61,020 nt of DNA, taken from the NCBI GenBank assembly GCA_963575745.1, contig CAUYUJ010000205.1, positions 1 to 61,020 on the forward strand, given 5' to 3'. The number at the start of each line of letters is the position of its first letter. Within the stretch, counting starts at the first letter, position 1. The stretch is from Prorocentrum cordatum. Its lineage: Eukaryota > Sar > Dinophyceae > Prorocentrales > Prorocentraceae. The position numbers and the translations under genes were made by a program. The notes under the pieces are model-generated. The model did not search any database, had not been told where the DNA came from, and saw only the letters and a list, made by a program, of their open reading frames with translations. Shown here one piece after another: positions 32,589 through 41,668 of this stretch.

Positions 32589-32928
32589 CACAGACGCTCT
32601 CAGTTTTCTGTACTTCACTCGAGCTAAAGAGCAGCTGCAGAGCTGATACGTACAGAAACTGATTGAGAATCATCAGTGGCCGTTGTCTGTTGAATCTACA
32701 GCTCTGAACTCAGTCTGCTGCCGATCTAGAATTACGAAACTATTCGTATTGTCCGAGTCGCTTGCGAGATGCTATCGGTTCTCTGCACTTCAATCGGGCT
32801 GCAGGGGGGCTGCATGGCTGGTAATCACTGGAATCGATGCGGAGACATCAGGTGCGTTCGTCTGCGAAATCCAAAGCTCTGAACTCGGTCTGTTGCGCAA
32901 ACTAGGTCCGCGAAACTATTCGTATTGT
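32589..32928 (+). mobile_element. HL1 monomers, right part of the interrupted copy
   Basis: About two monomers (cagacgctctcag to gaaactattcgtattgt), ended by a new HL1 5' end. Confidence 0.7.
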
Positions 32929-33939
32929 AACTCCTAGAGCTTCCCTTAGCAAGTTATTGCTGGAAGCTTAAGAGTAATTCCGGGGCGCTGGAGAGCTAGT
33001 TGGCAAGGGAAATCCCGACGGACCTTTTGCTGACTTTTAGTCGGTTGAAAATTTTGTTTACGATAACTCGAGCTTGAGGACAGCTAAAGAGCTGATAAGC
33101 ACAGCTAATCGATTCGAAATGATCAGGCGCGTTCGCCTGTTGAAGCTAAAGGTCTGAATTCGGTCTGCTAGCCGAGCTAGGTACGAAAACTTATTCGTGT
33201 TATTCGAGTCATTGACAGACGCTCTCGGTTTTCTGTACTACAGGACAGCTAAAGAGCTGATACGAACAGAATCTGATTCAGAATGATCAGTGGTCGTTGT
33301 CTGTTGAATCCGGAGCTCTGATCTCGGTCTGCTGCCCGATCTAGAATCGCGAAACCATTCGTATTGTTCAAGTCGCTTGCGAGATGCTGTCGGTTCTCTG
33401 CACTTATCTCAGGCTGTAGCTGGTAATCACTGGAATCGATTCGAAGACATCAGGCGCGCACGCCTGCGGAATAGCTCCGAACTCGGTCTGTTGCCAAACT
33501 AATTCCGCGAAGCTATTCGTATTGTTCGAGTCATCCTGAGAGGTGTTGTCGGTTTCCTGCACTTAACTCGGCTGTAGGGGGGGCTGCAGGGCTGGTAATC
33601 ACAGGGATCGATTTAGAGACATCAGACGCGTCCGTCTGTCGCATGCAGAGTCTGAACTCGGTCTGATACTCGAACTAGGTTTGCCAAACTATTCGTATTG
33701 TCCGAGTCATCTTGAGAGGTGCTGTCGATTTACGCGGCTGTAGGAGAGCTACAGAACCCGTGCAGAAGAGAATCTAGAAGCATCGGGGGCGTTCGGCTGT
33801 TGCATCCGAGAGGTCTCAAATTGCCTGGGCTGAAAAACTATGTTTTCTGTATAATTTCTTCCGACATTATATGTTGTCAGGAAGCTCTACGAGTCTCCCG
33901 GCGGTAAGAAAGGTTGACGGTTTACCGCCGGCGCCCAGT
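32929..33939 (+). mobile_element. HL1 element with shortened 5' block
   Basis: Starts AACTCCTAGAGCTTCCC. The 5' block jumps from gttgaaaattttgtt directly to tacgataactcgagc, losing about 200 bp. The four following monomers are short variants. The terminus lies at 33,879-33,939. Confidence 0.8.
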
Positions 33940-34298
33940 TCCGGCGCGGGGTGGAGCTAGTTGGCCCAGCCGGCCGAGGCGGACAATGTGGCAACTTTTG
34001 GGTGGTTTTGCAATTTTTTGAAAGATATTTGACAATTCATTTTGAGAAAGCAGATTTTTACTCCGAGCATTGAGATATAAACTTTGTTCCCTGAGCAGCT
34101 CAGCCCTCTAGAGTCATTTTTAGTACCAGTTCACTTGGAGGAACCGACTTCATGCTGACTCCGAAAAATCTCGACTTGAAGTTTTTGTAGAAAAGCTCCC
34201 AGGAGCTCCCTCTTTGATGCTGAGCTTTCTCGCGGATGCAAGGAGCTCTACGAGGTTCCCGGCGGTGACCAGATTGACGGTTCACCGCCGGCGCCAGT
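33940..34298 (+). mobile_element. HL2 element, 5' truncated
   Basis: Starts tccggcgcggggtggagct, about 45 bp into HL2. It ends GAGCTCTACGAG (34,243), hairpin and CGCCAGT. It is directly followed by another truncated HL2. Confidence 0.8.
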
Positions 34299-34635
34299 TG
34301 GCCCAGCCGGCCGAGGCGGACAATGTGACAACTTTTAGGTAGTTTTGCAAATATTTGAAAGATATTTGACAATTCATTTTGAGAAAGCAGATTTTTCGCA
34401 CCTGTAGACAACTTTGAGGGCCTCTGCGTCTTAATATGAGCGCTGAAGGCTCACTCTTACTATCAAAACACTTGGCGCAACCAACTTTCTATCGACATGA
34501 AAAAATTGAAGATTCAATTTTTCGAGAAATGCCTCGAGCAGCTCTCTTCTTCGACTCTTAGCACTCTCACGCGTGAAAAGAGCTCTACGAGGTTCCCGGC
34601 GGAGACCAGGTTGACGGTTTACCGCCGGTGCCAGT
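34299..34635 (+). mobile_element. HL2 element, 5' truncated
   Basis: Starts tggcccagccggccg, about 75 bp into HL2, right after the preceding CGCCAGT. The hairpin arm is changed (ccggcggaga). With the previous copy it forms a head-to-tail pair. Confidence 0.8.
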
Positions 34636-34792
34636 CTGCATGCGTGCAGGCACGCATGGAAGCGTTTCTGGCAGCGCTTCGGCAGCGCTGCAGGGAGCCC
34701 CCCTCAGCTCTCCAGGAAAGGTCTCTTCGCTCTCCGGGTTTTGGCCCCTACCAAGTGGACGCTACCAATGGACGCTACCAAGCGTAAAATTG
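34636..34792 (+). mobile_element. HL3 3' fragment starting at its palindrome
   Basis: Begins ctgcatgcgtgcaggcacgc, the second arm of the HL3 palindrome, and continues to ctctccgggttttggcccc plus taccaagt. The ACGCTACCAA tail is then repeated twice (34,759-34,782). Confidence 0.7.
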
Positions 34793-35806
34793 ACTCGTAG
34801 CGCTTCCCTAAGCTAGTTCCTGAAGCTTAAGAGTAATTCCAGCGCGCTGGAGAGCAAGTTGGCAAGACAAATCTCGAAGGAACTTTTGGTGACCTTTGGT
34901 CGGTTGAAAATTTTGTTCTCGAAATTGGAACATTCGTTAGAGCTCTAGTATTTTTTCGCGTGGTATTCATCTTGATCTCAGCTCGATCGGGTGAATATTA
35001 GTATCGAAAAGCACTGTGGTGGGATCGGTCGTTTCGATCTTAATACGGGCTGACGGTTTTCTGAACATAGCTCGAGCTTTAGGACAGCTAAAGAGCTGGT
35101 CAGCACAGCTAATTGATGCAGAATGAATAGGCGCGTTCGTCTGTTGAATCCAGAGGTCTAAACTCGGTCTGTTAGGCGAGCTAAGTCTGCAAACCTATTC
35201 GTATTATCCGAGTGATCTCGACTGAAACTCTGGGTTTTCTGTACTTAACTCGAGCTGTAGGACAACTACAGAGCTGATATTTACATAAACCAGGTGAGAA
35301 TCATCAGTTACGTTTGTCTGTCGAATCCAGAGCTCTGCAGTCGGTCTGTTGCCCGATCTAGAATCGCGAAATCATTCATATTGGTAGAGTCATCTTAAGA
35401 AGTGCCCTCGGTTTTCTTCACAGAACTCGGGTTGAGGGGGCTACAGTGCTCGTTGTCAGAGGAATCGATTTGAAGAGATCAGGCGCGTCCGTCATCCAGA
35501 GCTCAGAAATCGGTCTGCCCAAACTAGGTTCGCGAAACTATTGTATTGTTCGAGTCATCCTGAGAGGTGCTGTCGGTTTTCTGCACTTAACTCGGGGGCT
35601 GTAGGGGGGCTGCAGGGATGGTGATGACAGGAGTCGATTCGCAGACATGAGACGCGTCCGCCTGTCGCATTCAGAGGTCAAAACGTATTCACTATGAGTC
35701 GGAATCTTGGTAGGTGCTGTCGGTTTTCTCAATTTAAGTCGAGCAAGGAAGCTCTAGGAGTCTCCCGGCGGTAACCAAGTTTGACGGTTTACCGCCGACG
35801 CCCAGT
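34793..35806 (+). mobile_element. HL1 element, complete but diverged
   Basis: Starts ACTCGTAGCGCTTCCC, has about four monomers and ends with ggaagctctaggag, a hairpin with one stem mismatch, and CGCCCAGT. Confidence 0.8.
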
Positions 35807-36409
35807 TGAAAGTCCGTTTTACAAACAGGTATTTTTCCCACCTGTAGCGGGTTATGCCGCGTCTGCCAGTTAAATTCCCAGGTCTGGTAATACTACTATC
35901 AAAAGACTTGAGGGAACCGTCGGCCGTTTCGAGTCATCTTGATACGCGTTGACGGTTTTCTGTACTTAACTCGAGATTTAGGACAGCTATAGAGCTGATA
36001 CTTACAGAAACCGATTCAGAATAATCAGGCGCGTTTGTCTGTCCCATCGAGAGGTGTGAACTCGGTCTGCTGCTCGAGCTAGGCCCGCAAAACTATTTGT
36101 AATATACGATCATTTTGACGAGTGTTGTCGGTTTCCCTTAACTGAAGATTTAGAAGAGCTACAGAGCTGGCACGCATATAAACCGAGCCAGTATCACCCG
36201 ACGCGATTTTTCTCGCATCGAGAGGTCCGAACTGGGTCAGGCAGCTAGGTCCACGAAGCGAAGATGCAACATTTAAAAAACATATTTTCGGATATTTCTT
36301 CTTCACGCTTGAGAAACTTCTTTCGTGTGCTTTGAGCAGCACCGCGCCAGAATAGAGCTCTACGAGGCTCCGGCGGTTACTGGTTGACGGTTTACGCCGG
36401 ATCCCAGTA
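35807..36409 (+). mobile_element. HL-type element of a minor variant
   Basis: Starts truncated in tgaaagtccgttttac. It has two HL1-like monomers and then sequence like the HL2 subtype. It ends GAGCTCTACGAGG, CTCCGGCGGTTACTGG, ttgacggtttacgccgg and atcccagt. The terminus is intermediate between HL1 and HL2, which suggests exchange between families. Confidence 0.65.
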
Positions 36410-37325
36410 GAGCTTCCCTTAGCTAGTTGCTGGAAGCTTAAGAGTAATTCCGGCGCGCTAGAGAGCTAGTTGGCAAGAAAAATCTCGACGTAACTTTTGC
36501 TGACTTTGGGTCGGTTGAAAATTTTGTTCTCGAAATTTGAACATTCGGTAGAGCTCTTTTTTTTTCTGTGATATTCGATCTTATTCGCGCTCTCCATCTT
36601 GATCTCAGCTCGATCGGGTACCTTTTACTGCAAAAAAGCACTGTGGCGGGATTGGCCGTTTCGAGTCATCTTGACACGCGGTGACGGTTTTCTGTGGACA
36701 TAACTTGAACTTTAGGACAGCTACAGAGCTGGTAAGCACAGCTAATCGATTCAGAATGATCAGGCGCGTTCGCCCGTTGAATCCAGAGGTCTGAACTCGG
36801 TCTGCTAGCCGAGCTAGGTCTGCAAACCTATTCGTATTATTCGAGTCATCTTGATAGACGCTCTCGGTTTTCTGTACTTAACTCGAGCTATAGGACAGCT
36901 ACAGAGCTGATACTTACAGAAACCGATTGAGAATCATCAGTATCATTTGTCTGTTGAATCCAGAGCTCTGAACTCGGTCTGCTGCCCGATCTAGAATCGC
37001 GAAACTATTCGTATTGTTGGAGTCATCTTGAGAGATGCTGTCGGTTCTCTGCACTTAACTCGGGCTGTAGGGGGGCTGCATGGCTGGCTATCACTGAAAT
37101 CGATTCGAGAACATGAGGCGCGTCCGTCTGTCGAATCGAGAGCTCCGAACTCTGTCTGCTGCCCGAACTAGGGCCGCGAAACTATTCGTATTGTTGGAGT
37201 CGTCTTGAGAAGTGCTCTCGGTTTTCTGCACTCGACTTGGGCTGGGGGGGGCTACAGTAAAAGTAAGGAAGCTCTACGAGTCTCCCGGCGGTAACCAAGG
37301 TTGACGGTTAACCGCCGGCGCGAGT
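36410..37325 (+). mobile_element. HL1 element, first bases missing
   Basis: Starts agagcttcccttagctagt immediately after CCCAGT, so about five terminal bases are lost. It has the conserved block, three to four monomers and a terminus at 37,267-37,325 (cgccggcgcgagt). Confidence 0.75.
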
Positions 37326-37772
37326 GGTCCCTCGGGTTCTGCAGCGTGTCCCGGGGCGTCCGTTCCAATGCGTTCCCGTAGAACGTGCTCCAGAGGCCTC
37401 GCGAATGTGCCCCAGAGGCCTCGCAGAGCTTCCCGGGCAGCGAGCGCCCAAGCGTTCAGGCACGCGTGGAGGCGTCGCTGTCTTCCCTTCAGGAGCGCAG
37501 GCAAGCTTTCCAGCGCCACCACGCACGTTTGCTAGCAACTTGTGCAGCGCTTTAGAAGCTGACACCTCTGCGCACGTCGAAGACGTGCACCGGGCCTTGC
37601 GCGCGCAGCACTCTAAGGGAGCGTAGAGGCACGCGCGGTGCCAGGGGCATGACCCAGGTCTGGCGCGACGAGACCCGTGCGCGCGCGTCTCTGGCTTGGC
37701 TATCCGGGTTTTGGACAACAACAGGTTTAGTGCGTGTCCTCTTTGCTCTCCGGGTTTTCGACGCTACCAAGT
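37326..37772 (+). mobile_element. GC-rich HL4-like segment plus HL3 tail
   Basis: The interior (gtccctcgggttctgcagcg to cgagacccgtgcgcg) is unlike other copies here. It contains HL4-style words (cttggctatccgggttttgg, 37,695) and an exact HL3 tail (gctctccgggttttcgacgc, taccaagt) ending where HL2 begins. Confidence 0.5.
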
Positions 37773-38169
37773 ACCTCGTAGAGCTCTTCGGCATCGATGA
37801 GCTAGAGGAATTCCGGCGCGGGGTGGAGCTAGTTGGCCCAGCCGGCCGAGGCGGACAATGTGGCAACTTTTGGGTAGTTTTGCGAAAATTTGAAAGATAT
37901 TTGACAATCTATTTTAAGAAAGCAGATCTTTGCGCGTCGCATTGGCAGATAAACTCCTCTCTGACAGCAGCTCAGCTTTCTCGATGCATTTTTGCATGAG
38001 TTGACTTCCAGGAACTGAGCGAATATGAACATCGAAAAAATCGAATTTGAAGATTTTCGAAAAATCTTTTTTTTTCACTCTGTGTCGATTCTCTGCACCC
38101 TTACCAGTGAGAGGAGCTCTACGAGGTTCCCGGCGGTGACCAGGTTGACGGTTCACTGCCGGCGCCAGT
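37773..38169 (+). mobile_element. HL2 element, complete
   Basis: The 397-bp copy runs from ACCTCGTAGAGCTCTTCGG to CGCCAGT and is uninterrupted, so it serves as reference for HL2. The internal repeat GAGCTCTACGAG is at 38,114, and the right hairpin arm has one mismatch (tcactgccgg). Confidence 0.85.
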
Positions 38170-39008
38170 TATCTGAAGACCCGTCAGCGATCTGCTTGTC
38201 AAACTTCTGAGCAAACACGACTGCATGACTGTTGACAAGTTTAGAGAGAAAGGTGCGGCCGAAATATTTCTTGCCATCGGCAGAGTTGCGCCGTTTGTTG
38301 GTATGCTTGGTGCGTTTCGCAGCCTAGCGTAAAAAGTGCAGAAGCGGCTGCATGATAAGTGATATGCAAGAAGAAGACAAATGAGTTCTTGCCACATGCA
38401 TTTAATTTTTTGGATCGATGTTCCTCCTGATATTGGTTCGCCTCATCTGCGCCAAGATCCTTGAGTTCTCGAGGGCGCTTAGCCCTGGCGTGTTGGAAGA
38501 GCTTGTCAAAGGCAGCTGGAAGATGATCCAAAGCTTGGACAATCGAGCTTACAGGCTCGTGAACACTGCCCCACCTGATTCGAATACAACGGCTGGGCGG
38601 GCTAGGTATAGTCGCCTCGACGTCGGCGCCATCGCCCTGAAAAATATCCTTCAAATTGAGACGCGCTCCAGGCCCACGGCAGAGGTGCGAAATCAACAAC
38701 AAGCCCGTCACGAACTTCACGGCACCAGGAGTCAAACACTTCAAGCAACTTCTCGAATATGAGCTGGCACTGGCGTAGAAAACACCAACACACTGCGATC
38801 ATCATGGTCTTGAAGGGGCGAACGCGGCACACCGATGTTCGCACGGAAAATACATTATCGCCGCCCTTATCGACATTCATCATGTACAATTGCATGGGGC
38901 GCCCAGGTCCAGAAAGCAAATTCAGTGCCCCAGCCGATGCCAACTTGTTGCATGCGTCGTCGACTCAGGTTCGTTCTCTGCTAATTCTTTGGACATAATA
39001 TATGGCAA
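38170..39008 (-). pseudogene. Captured gene fragment between HL2 and an HL1 end
   Basis: On the minus strand three coding-like stretches follow each other in different frames. 38,943-38,602 includes RPMQLYMMNVDKGGDNVFSV and LIFEKLLEVFDSWCREV. 38,740-38,410 includes GARLNLKDIFQGDGADVEA and LDHLPAAFDKLFQHARAKR. 38,290-38,172 includes DGKKYFGRTFLSKLVNSHAV and VFAQKFDKQIADGSSDNW. The composition and lack of HL words set it apart from its neighbours. I do not recognise the protein. Frame changes mean introns or decay. Capture of host gene pieces is known for Helitron-type elements, which fits its place just before an HL1 terminus. Confidence 0.5.
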
Positions 39009-39068
39009 GGAAGCTCTACGAGTCTCCCGGCGGTAAGAAAGGTTGACGGTTTACCGCCGGCGCCCAGT
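39009..39068 (+). mobile_element. HL1 3' terminal module
   Basis: GGAAGCTCTACGAG (39,009), hairpin and CGCCCAGT follow directly on the unique segment, with no monomers in between. The only preceding HL1 word is ggacataatatatggca. Confidence 0.8.
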
Positions 39069-39545
39069 GCTTTGGGGAAGTCCCTAGGGCTTTTCAGAAA
39101 AGCTTCCCAGATTTCCAGATTACCGGCGACAGGAGCTGAGAGGAATTCCTCGTAAAGCTCTTCGGCAAGATGAGCCAAGAGGAATTTGGGCGCAGGGTGG
39201 AGCTAGTTGGCAGACCCGACCAAAATGGACAATGTGGGAACTTGGGGTCGGTTTTTGTATCTCTGTGCAAAATTTGAAAATTAGTTTTGAGAACCGGTAT
39301 TTTTCTCACGTGCAGTGGGTTATGCCGCGTCTGCCAGTCCAATTCTCAGGTCCGTAGCTTCAATATTACTATCAAACACTTGAGGGAACCGACTTTGGAA
39401 AAACATTAAAGATCGTAATTTTTCGAGTTTCTCAGATCACCTTGAGAAAGCTTCTCTCATGTGTTCCAAGCAGCGCTGCGCGATCAAAGAGCTCTACGAG
39501 GCTGCCAGCGGTAACCTTGTTGATGGTTTACCGCCGGCTCCCAGT
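39069..39545 (+). mobile_element. HL2-subtype element
   Basis: After 75 bp of HL3-like scraps, the subtype starts at 39,147 (cctcgtaaagctcttcggc) and continues through accaaaatggacaatgtgg and ggttatgccgcgtctgcc. It ends GAGCTCTACGAGG, CTGCCAGCGGTAACC and TTTACCGCCGG, CTCCCAGT. Confidence 0.7.
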
Positions 39546-39672
39546 ATCTCGTAGAGCTCTTCGGCCAGATGAGAGGAATTCGGGCGCAGGGTGAAGCTAG
39601 AAACTCGTAGAGCTTCCCTTAGCTAGTTGCTGGGAGCTTAAGAGTAATTCCGGCGCGATGGAGAGCTGGCCC
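39546..39672 (+). mobile_element. HL2 5' fragment followed by HL1 5' fragment
   Basis: ATCTCGTAGAGCTCTTCGG to ggtgaagctag (HL2 subtype) is followed by AACTCGTAGAGCTTCCC at 39,602 and 70 bp of HL1. Homology stops at gagagct (39,668). No matching HL1 terminus occurs in the remaining 21 kb. This is the right edge of the mosaic. Confidence 0.75.
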
Positions 39673-39746
39673 TGGAGCCACAGTAATGTCGTCAAACCCT
39701 GCACGCACACGTCCTACACAGTGCGCGTGTGTCCGCGTGGTGAGCA

Positions 39747-40049
39747 ATGCGTGGGCTGGCGTGCGGTGAGCGTGTGGCAGGGGCGTGGCAAGCGTGCTGC
39801 ACGCGCGTTGTAAGTTGCGCCTTGAGGGTTTCGGCGGGGGCGGGGGCCTGTCTGTTGAGTCGGAGGCGAAGTTACGATGCGGACCTGTACAATGAAAGTG
39901 AGGGTGATGAAGTTGCTGGTCCGTGCGGTTCTGAGCCCGAACCCGACACCGCATTCCTCTCTGATCACGGCCTTTTTGAACGCCTCGCCCAGCACCCGTT
40001 GCAGTTCATGGGTGGGCCCGACAAAACGAAAGTCATGGCATTGGTTTAG
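39747..40049 (+). CDS. Possible exon upstream of the PHD-finger exon
   Basis: The plus-strand frame is most convincing in its second half: an acidic run (SYDADLYNESEGDEVAG) followed by DTAFLSDHGLFERLAQHPLQ and a stop after KTKVMALV. The first half is R/A-rich and may be intron or leader. A minus-strand frame over the same bases also looks partly codon-like, so the strand is not certain. Its position 140 bp before the PHD exon, on the same strand, is the main support. Function unknown. Confidence 0.35.
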   Translation: MRGLACGERVAGAWQACCTRVVSCALRVSAGAGACLLSRRRSYDADLYNESEGDEVAGPCGSEPEPDTAFLSDHGLFERLAQHPLQFMGGPDKTKVMALV

Positions 40050-40186
40050 CGGGCGGGCAGTGATCGAACGGCTATTCATTCGCTCTCCTGTCCGCTTCAC
40101 CCCCTCCCCCTGCCCCGTTCACGGACAAGCCATGCCCGAGTTCTGCGTTTCGCCCCGCTGGCCCTGGGTTCCCACTTCGAGGCGTC

Positions 40187-40891
40187 GTGTGTGTAAGCAT
40201 TGTGCTTGCGATCGTGAAGGAGGCGCTGCAGGTCAGAGGAGAGCGTGATGAAAGGCCCTCTAGAACCATTGCTTGGGGGCCTGCCCTTACCTCTCATCTC
40301 TCCCGCAAGGGGCGCGTCGATGGAGCAGATGCCGTCGCTGACGCGCTCCACCAAGCTTCGATGCAGCCACCGTGCGATAGCCTTTCGTACGGTGAGGTTT
40401 CTTTAATTCGGGTCGGCGACCGAACTCTGTACATTCAGTGGACGAATGTTGAGGGGTCCGTGGGGCGACAGGTGTCGTTGTGGCCGAATGGCCAAATGAA
40501 AGCAGTAGTGAATGCACGTGTGAAACCAGAGTCCGTTGATGGGTTTGTTTTCATTGTGAAGCGGGTACCGATCATCATGGCGAAGGCCAAGAGGTCGGAG
40601 GGCAGCCCTTTTATGCCCAAGTGGTGTCAGACTTTGGTGCTGCGTGAGAATGCTCGCATGTGGAATGGCCCCATAGCCCCCTTTCCGAACGATGCCTGTG
40701 TCATGTGCAAGGCTTGCCGCTCTGTCCCCGCGTGCCTCCCGCCCGATAAGATGTTGCCAGAAGGCGACGAGCTGTTCCGATGCGGGGTTTGCTTGCAACC
40801 GTGGCATTTGCTTTGCGTGCTAGTGTGCAGCGCGACTCGGGTCCCAAAGCAAGGCGAGTGGTTTTCTTGTTCGTTGTGCGCTGGCAGGTAA
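40187..40891 (+). CDS. PHD-finger protein exon
   Basis: An open frame of 234 codons whose C-terminal 60 residues form a PHD-type zinc finger. It has CKAC, then FRCGVC, PWHLLC with the ligand His, and WFSCSLC, spaced C2-C2-H-C-C2 as in Cys4-His-Cys3 fingers. The Trp before the last Cys pair is also typical. PHD fingers usually read histone-tail methylation in the nucleus. The N-terminal 160 residues (SLIRVGDRTLYIQWTNVEGS and KRVPIIMAKAKRSEG) are not recognised. The true start is uncertain; residues before about 60 may be intron. The last codons run into GCTGGCAG|GTAACC, a good splice donor at 40,888/40,889, so the gene probably continues downstream and the stop at 40,889-40,891 is intronic. 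Confidence 0.65.
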   Translation: MCVSIVLAIVKEALQVRGERDERPSRTIAWGPALTSHLSRKGRVDGADAVADALHQASMQPPCDSLSYGEVSLIRVGDRTLYIQWTNVEGSVGRQVSLWPNGQMKAVVNARVKPESVDGFVFIVKRVPIIMAKAKRSEGSPFMPKWCQTLVLRENARMWNGPIAPFPNDACVMCKACRSVPACLPPDKMLPEGDELFRCGVCLQPWHLLCVLVCSATRVPKQGEWFSCSLCAGR

Positions 40892-41668
40892 CCCTATGCT
40901 TAGCGATGCTGTATGTGCGCCACTGTGCACAGCAAAGACGTTTCAGACTCGCATGCGCCATCCTCTGGCGACACTGTAAACTGTTGGCATTGAACCTTGA
41001 GCCTTGGACCGCCAGCTATGCGCATGATAATGATGATGGTGACCGCATAACATTGACAGGATGTGGCGGTGCATAGTGGTAGGGCCGGCGTGCACCGTGT
41101 ACCGATGCATGCGGCTCCTCGTACATGCGTATGTGACTGCAGGTGAGCCTGTGATGGCACATTCCTGCACGAATGCACGCGTGCACTGCTGGTTTAGTTT
41201 CGGGAATGGCGCCTGCACGCACGCTAAACGCATCGAAATGCACGAGCGAACGCACGCAAAGCACGACATCAACGACCAACGAAAACCGCAGGGAGTCTTC
41301 ATCGCATGCAAACGCAGCGGCACAGCATGTACATTGAGGATCATGCGCAAAGTATGGATGAGTGTTTTCATGATATGCAGTTGTGTGTTAACTGTTTCCC
41401 TGCGCTCCTGCGCGTGGTTCGACGGATTACCTCGTGTCATATACAATCGTTCAAGCTTCGTCGGGTCGCTTCGTGTTTGTATGTTTTTGTTTGTTGGCTT
41501 AAAGAAATGTTTGGTGTTTTGGTTTGTTTCGTTTGACAAAAAAAACATGTCGCCCTTCGTGTGTTCCAGTTTGGCGCTGGTGTTGTAGTTGTGGTTTCTG
41601 CTTTCTGACGGTGTTTTCCAATTGCGGCAGGGTTTGTTGCAGCGCTGGAGGTCACAGCGTAGCTGAGG
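40892..41668 (+). other. Probable intron or 3' flank of the PHD gene
   Basis: No coding stretch is convincing. Candidate acceptors are gactgcag|gtgagc (41,142) and attgcggcag|ggtttg (41,631). The latter would continue in frame with the PHD exon into VCCSAGGHSVAEAIQLVDC before the palindromic array. Composition is balanced, without HL words. Confidence 0.4.

Noticed and set aside
2494-39672. HL elements as MITEs with ordinary terminal inverted repeats
   Set aside because: The 3' repeat is internal, a hairpin follows it, and restored hosts show no target duplication. DNA-transposon MITEs would show both ends as repeats with duplications.
41061-41588. A 175-codon plus-strand frame after the PHD exon
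   Set aside because: The Cys/Met/Val-rich sequence has no domain and lies behind a strong splice donor; more likely intron.
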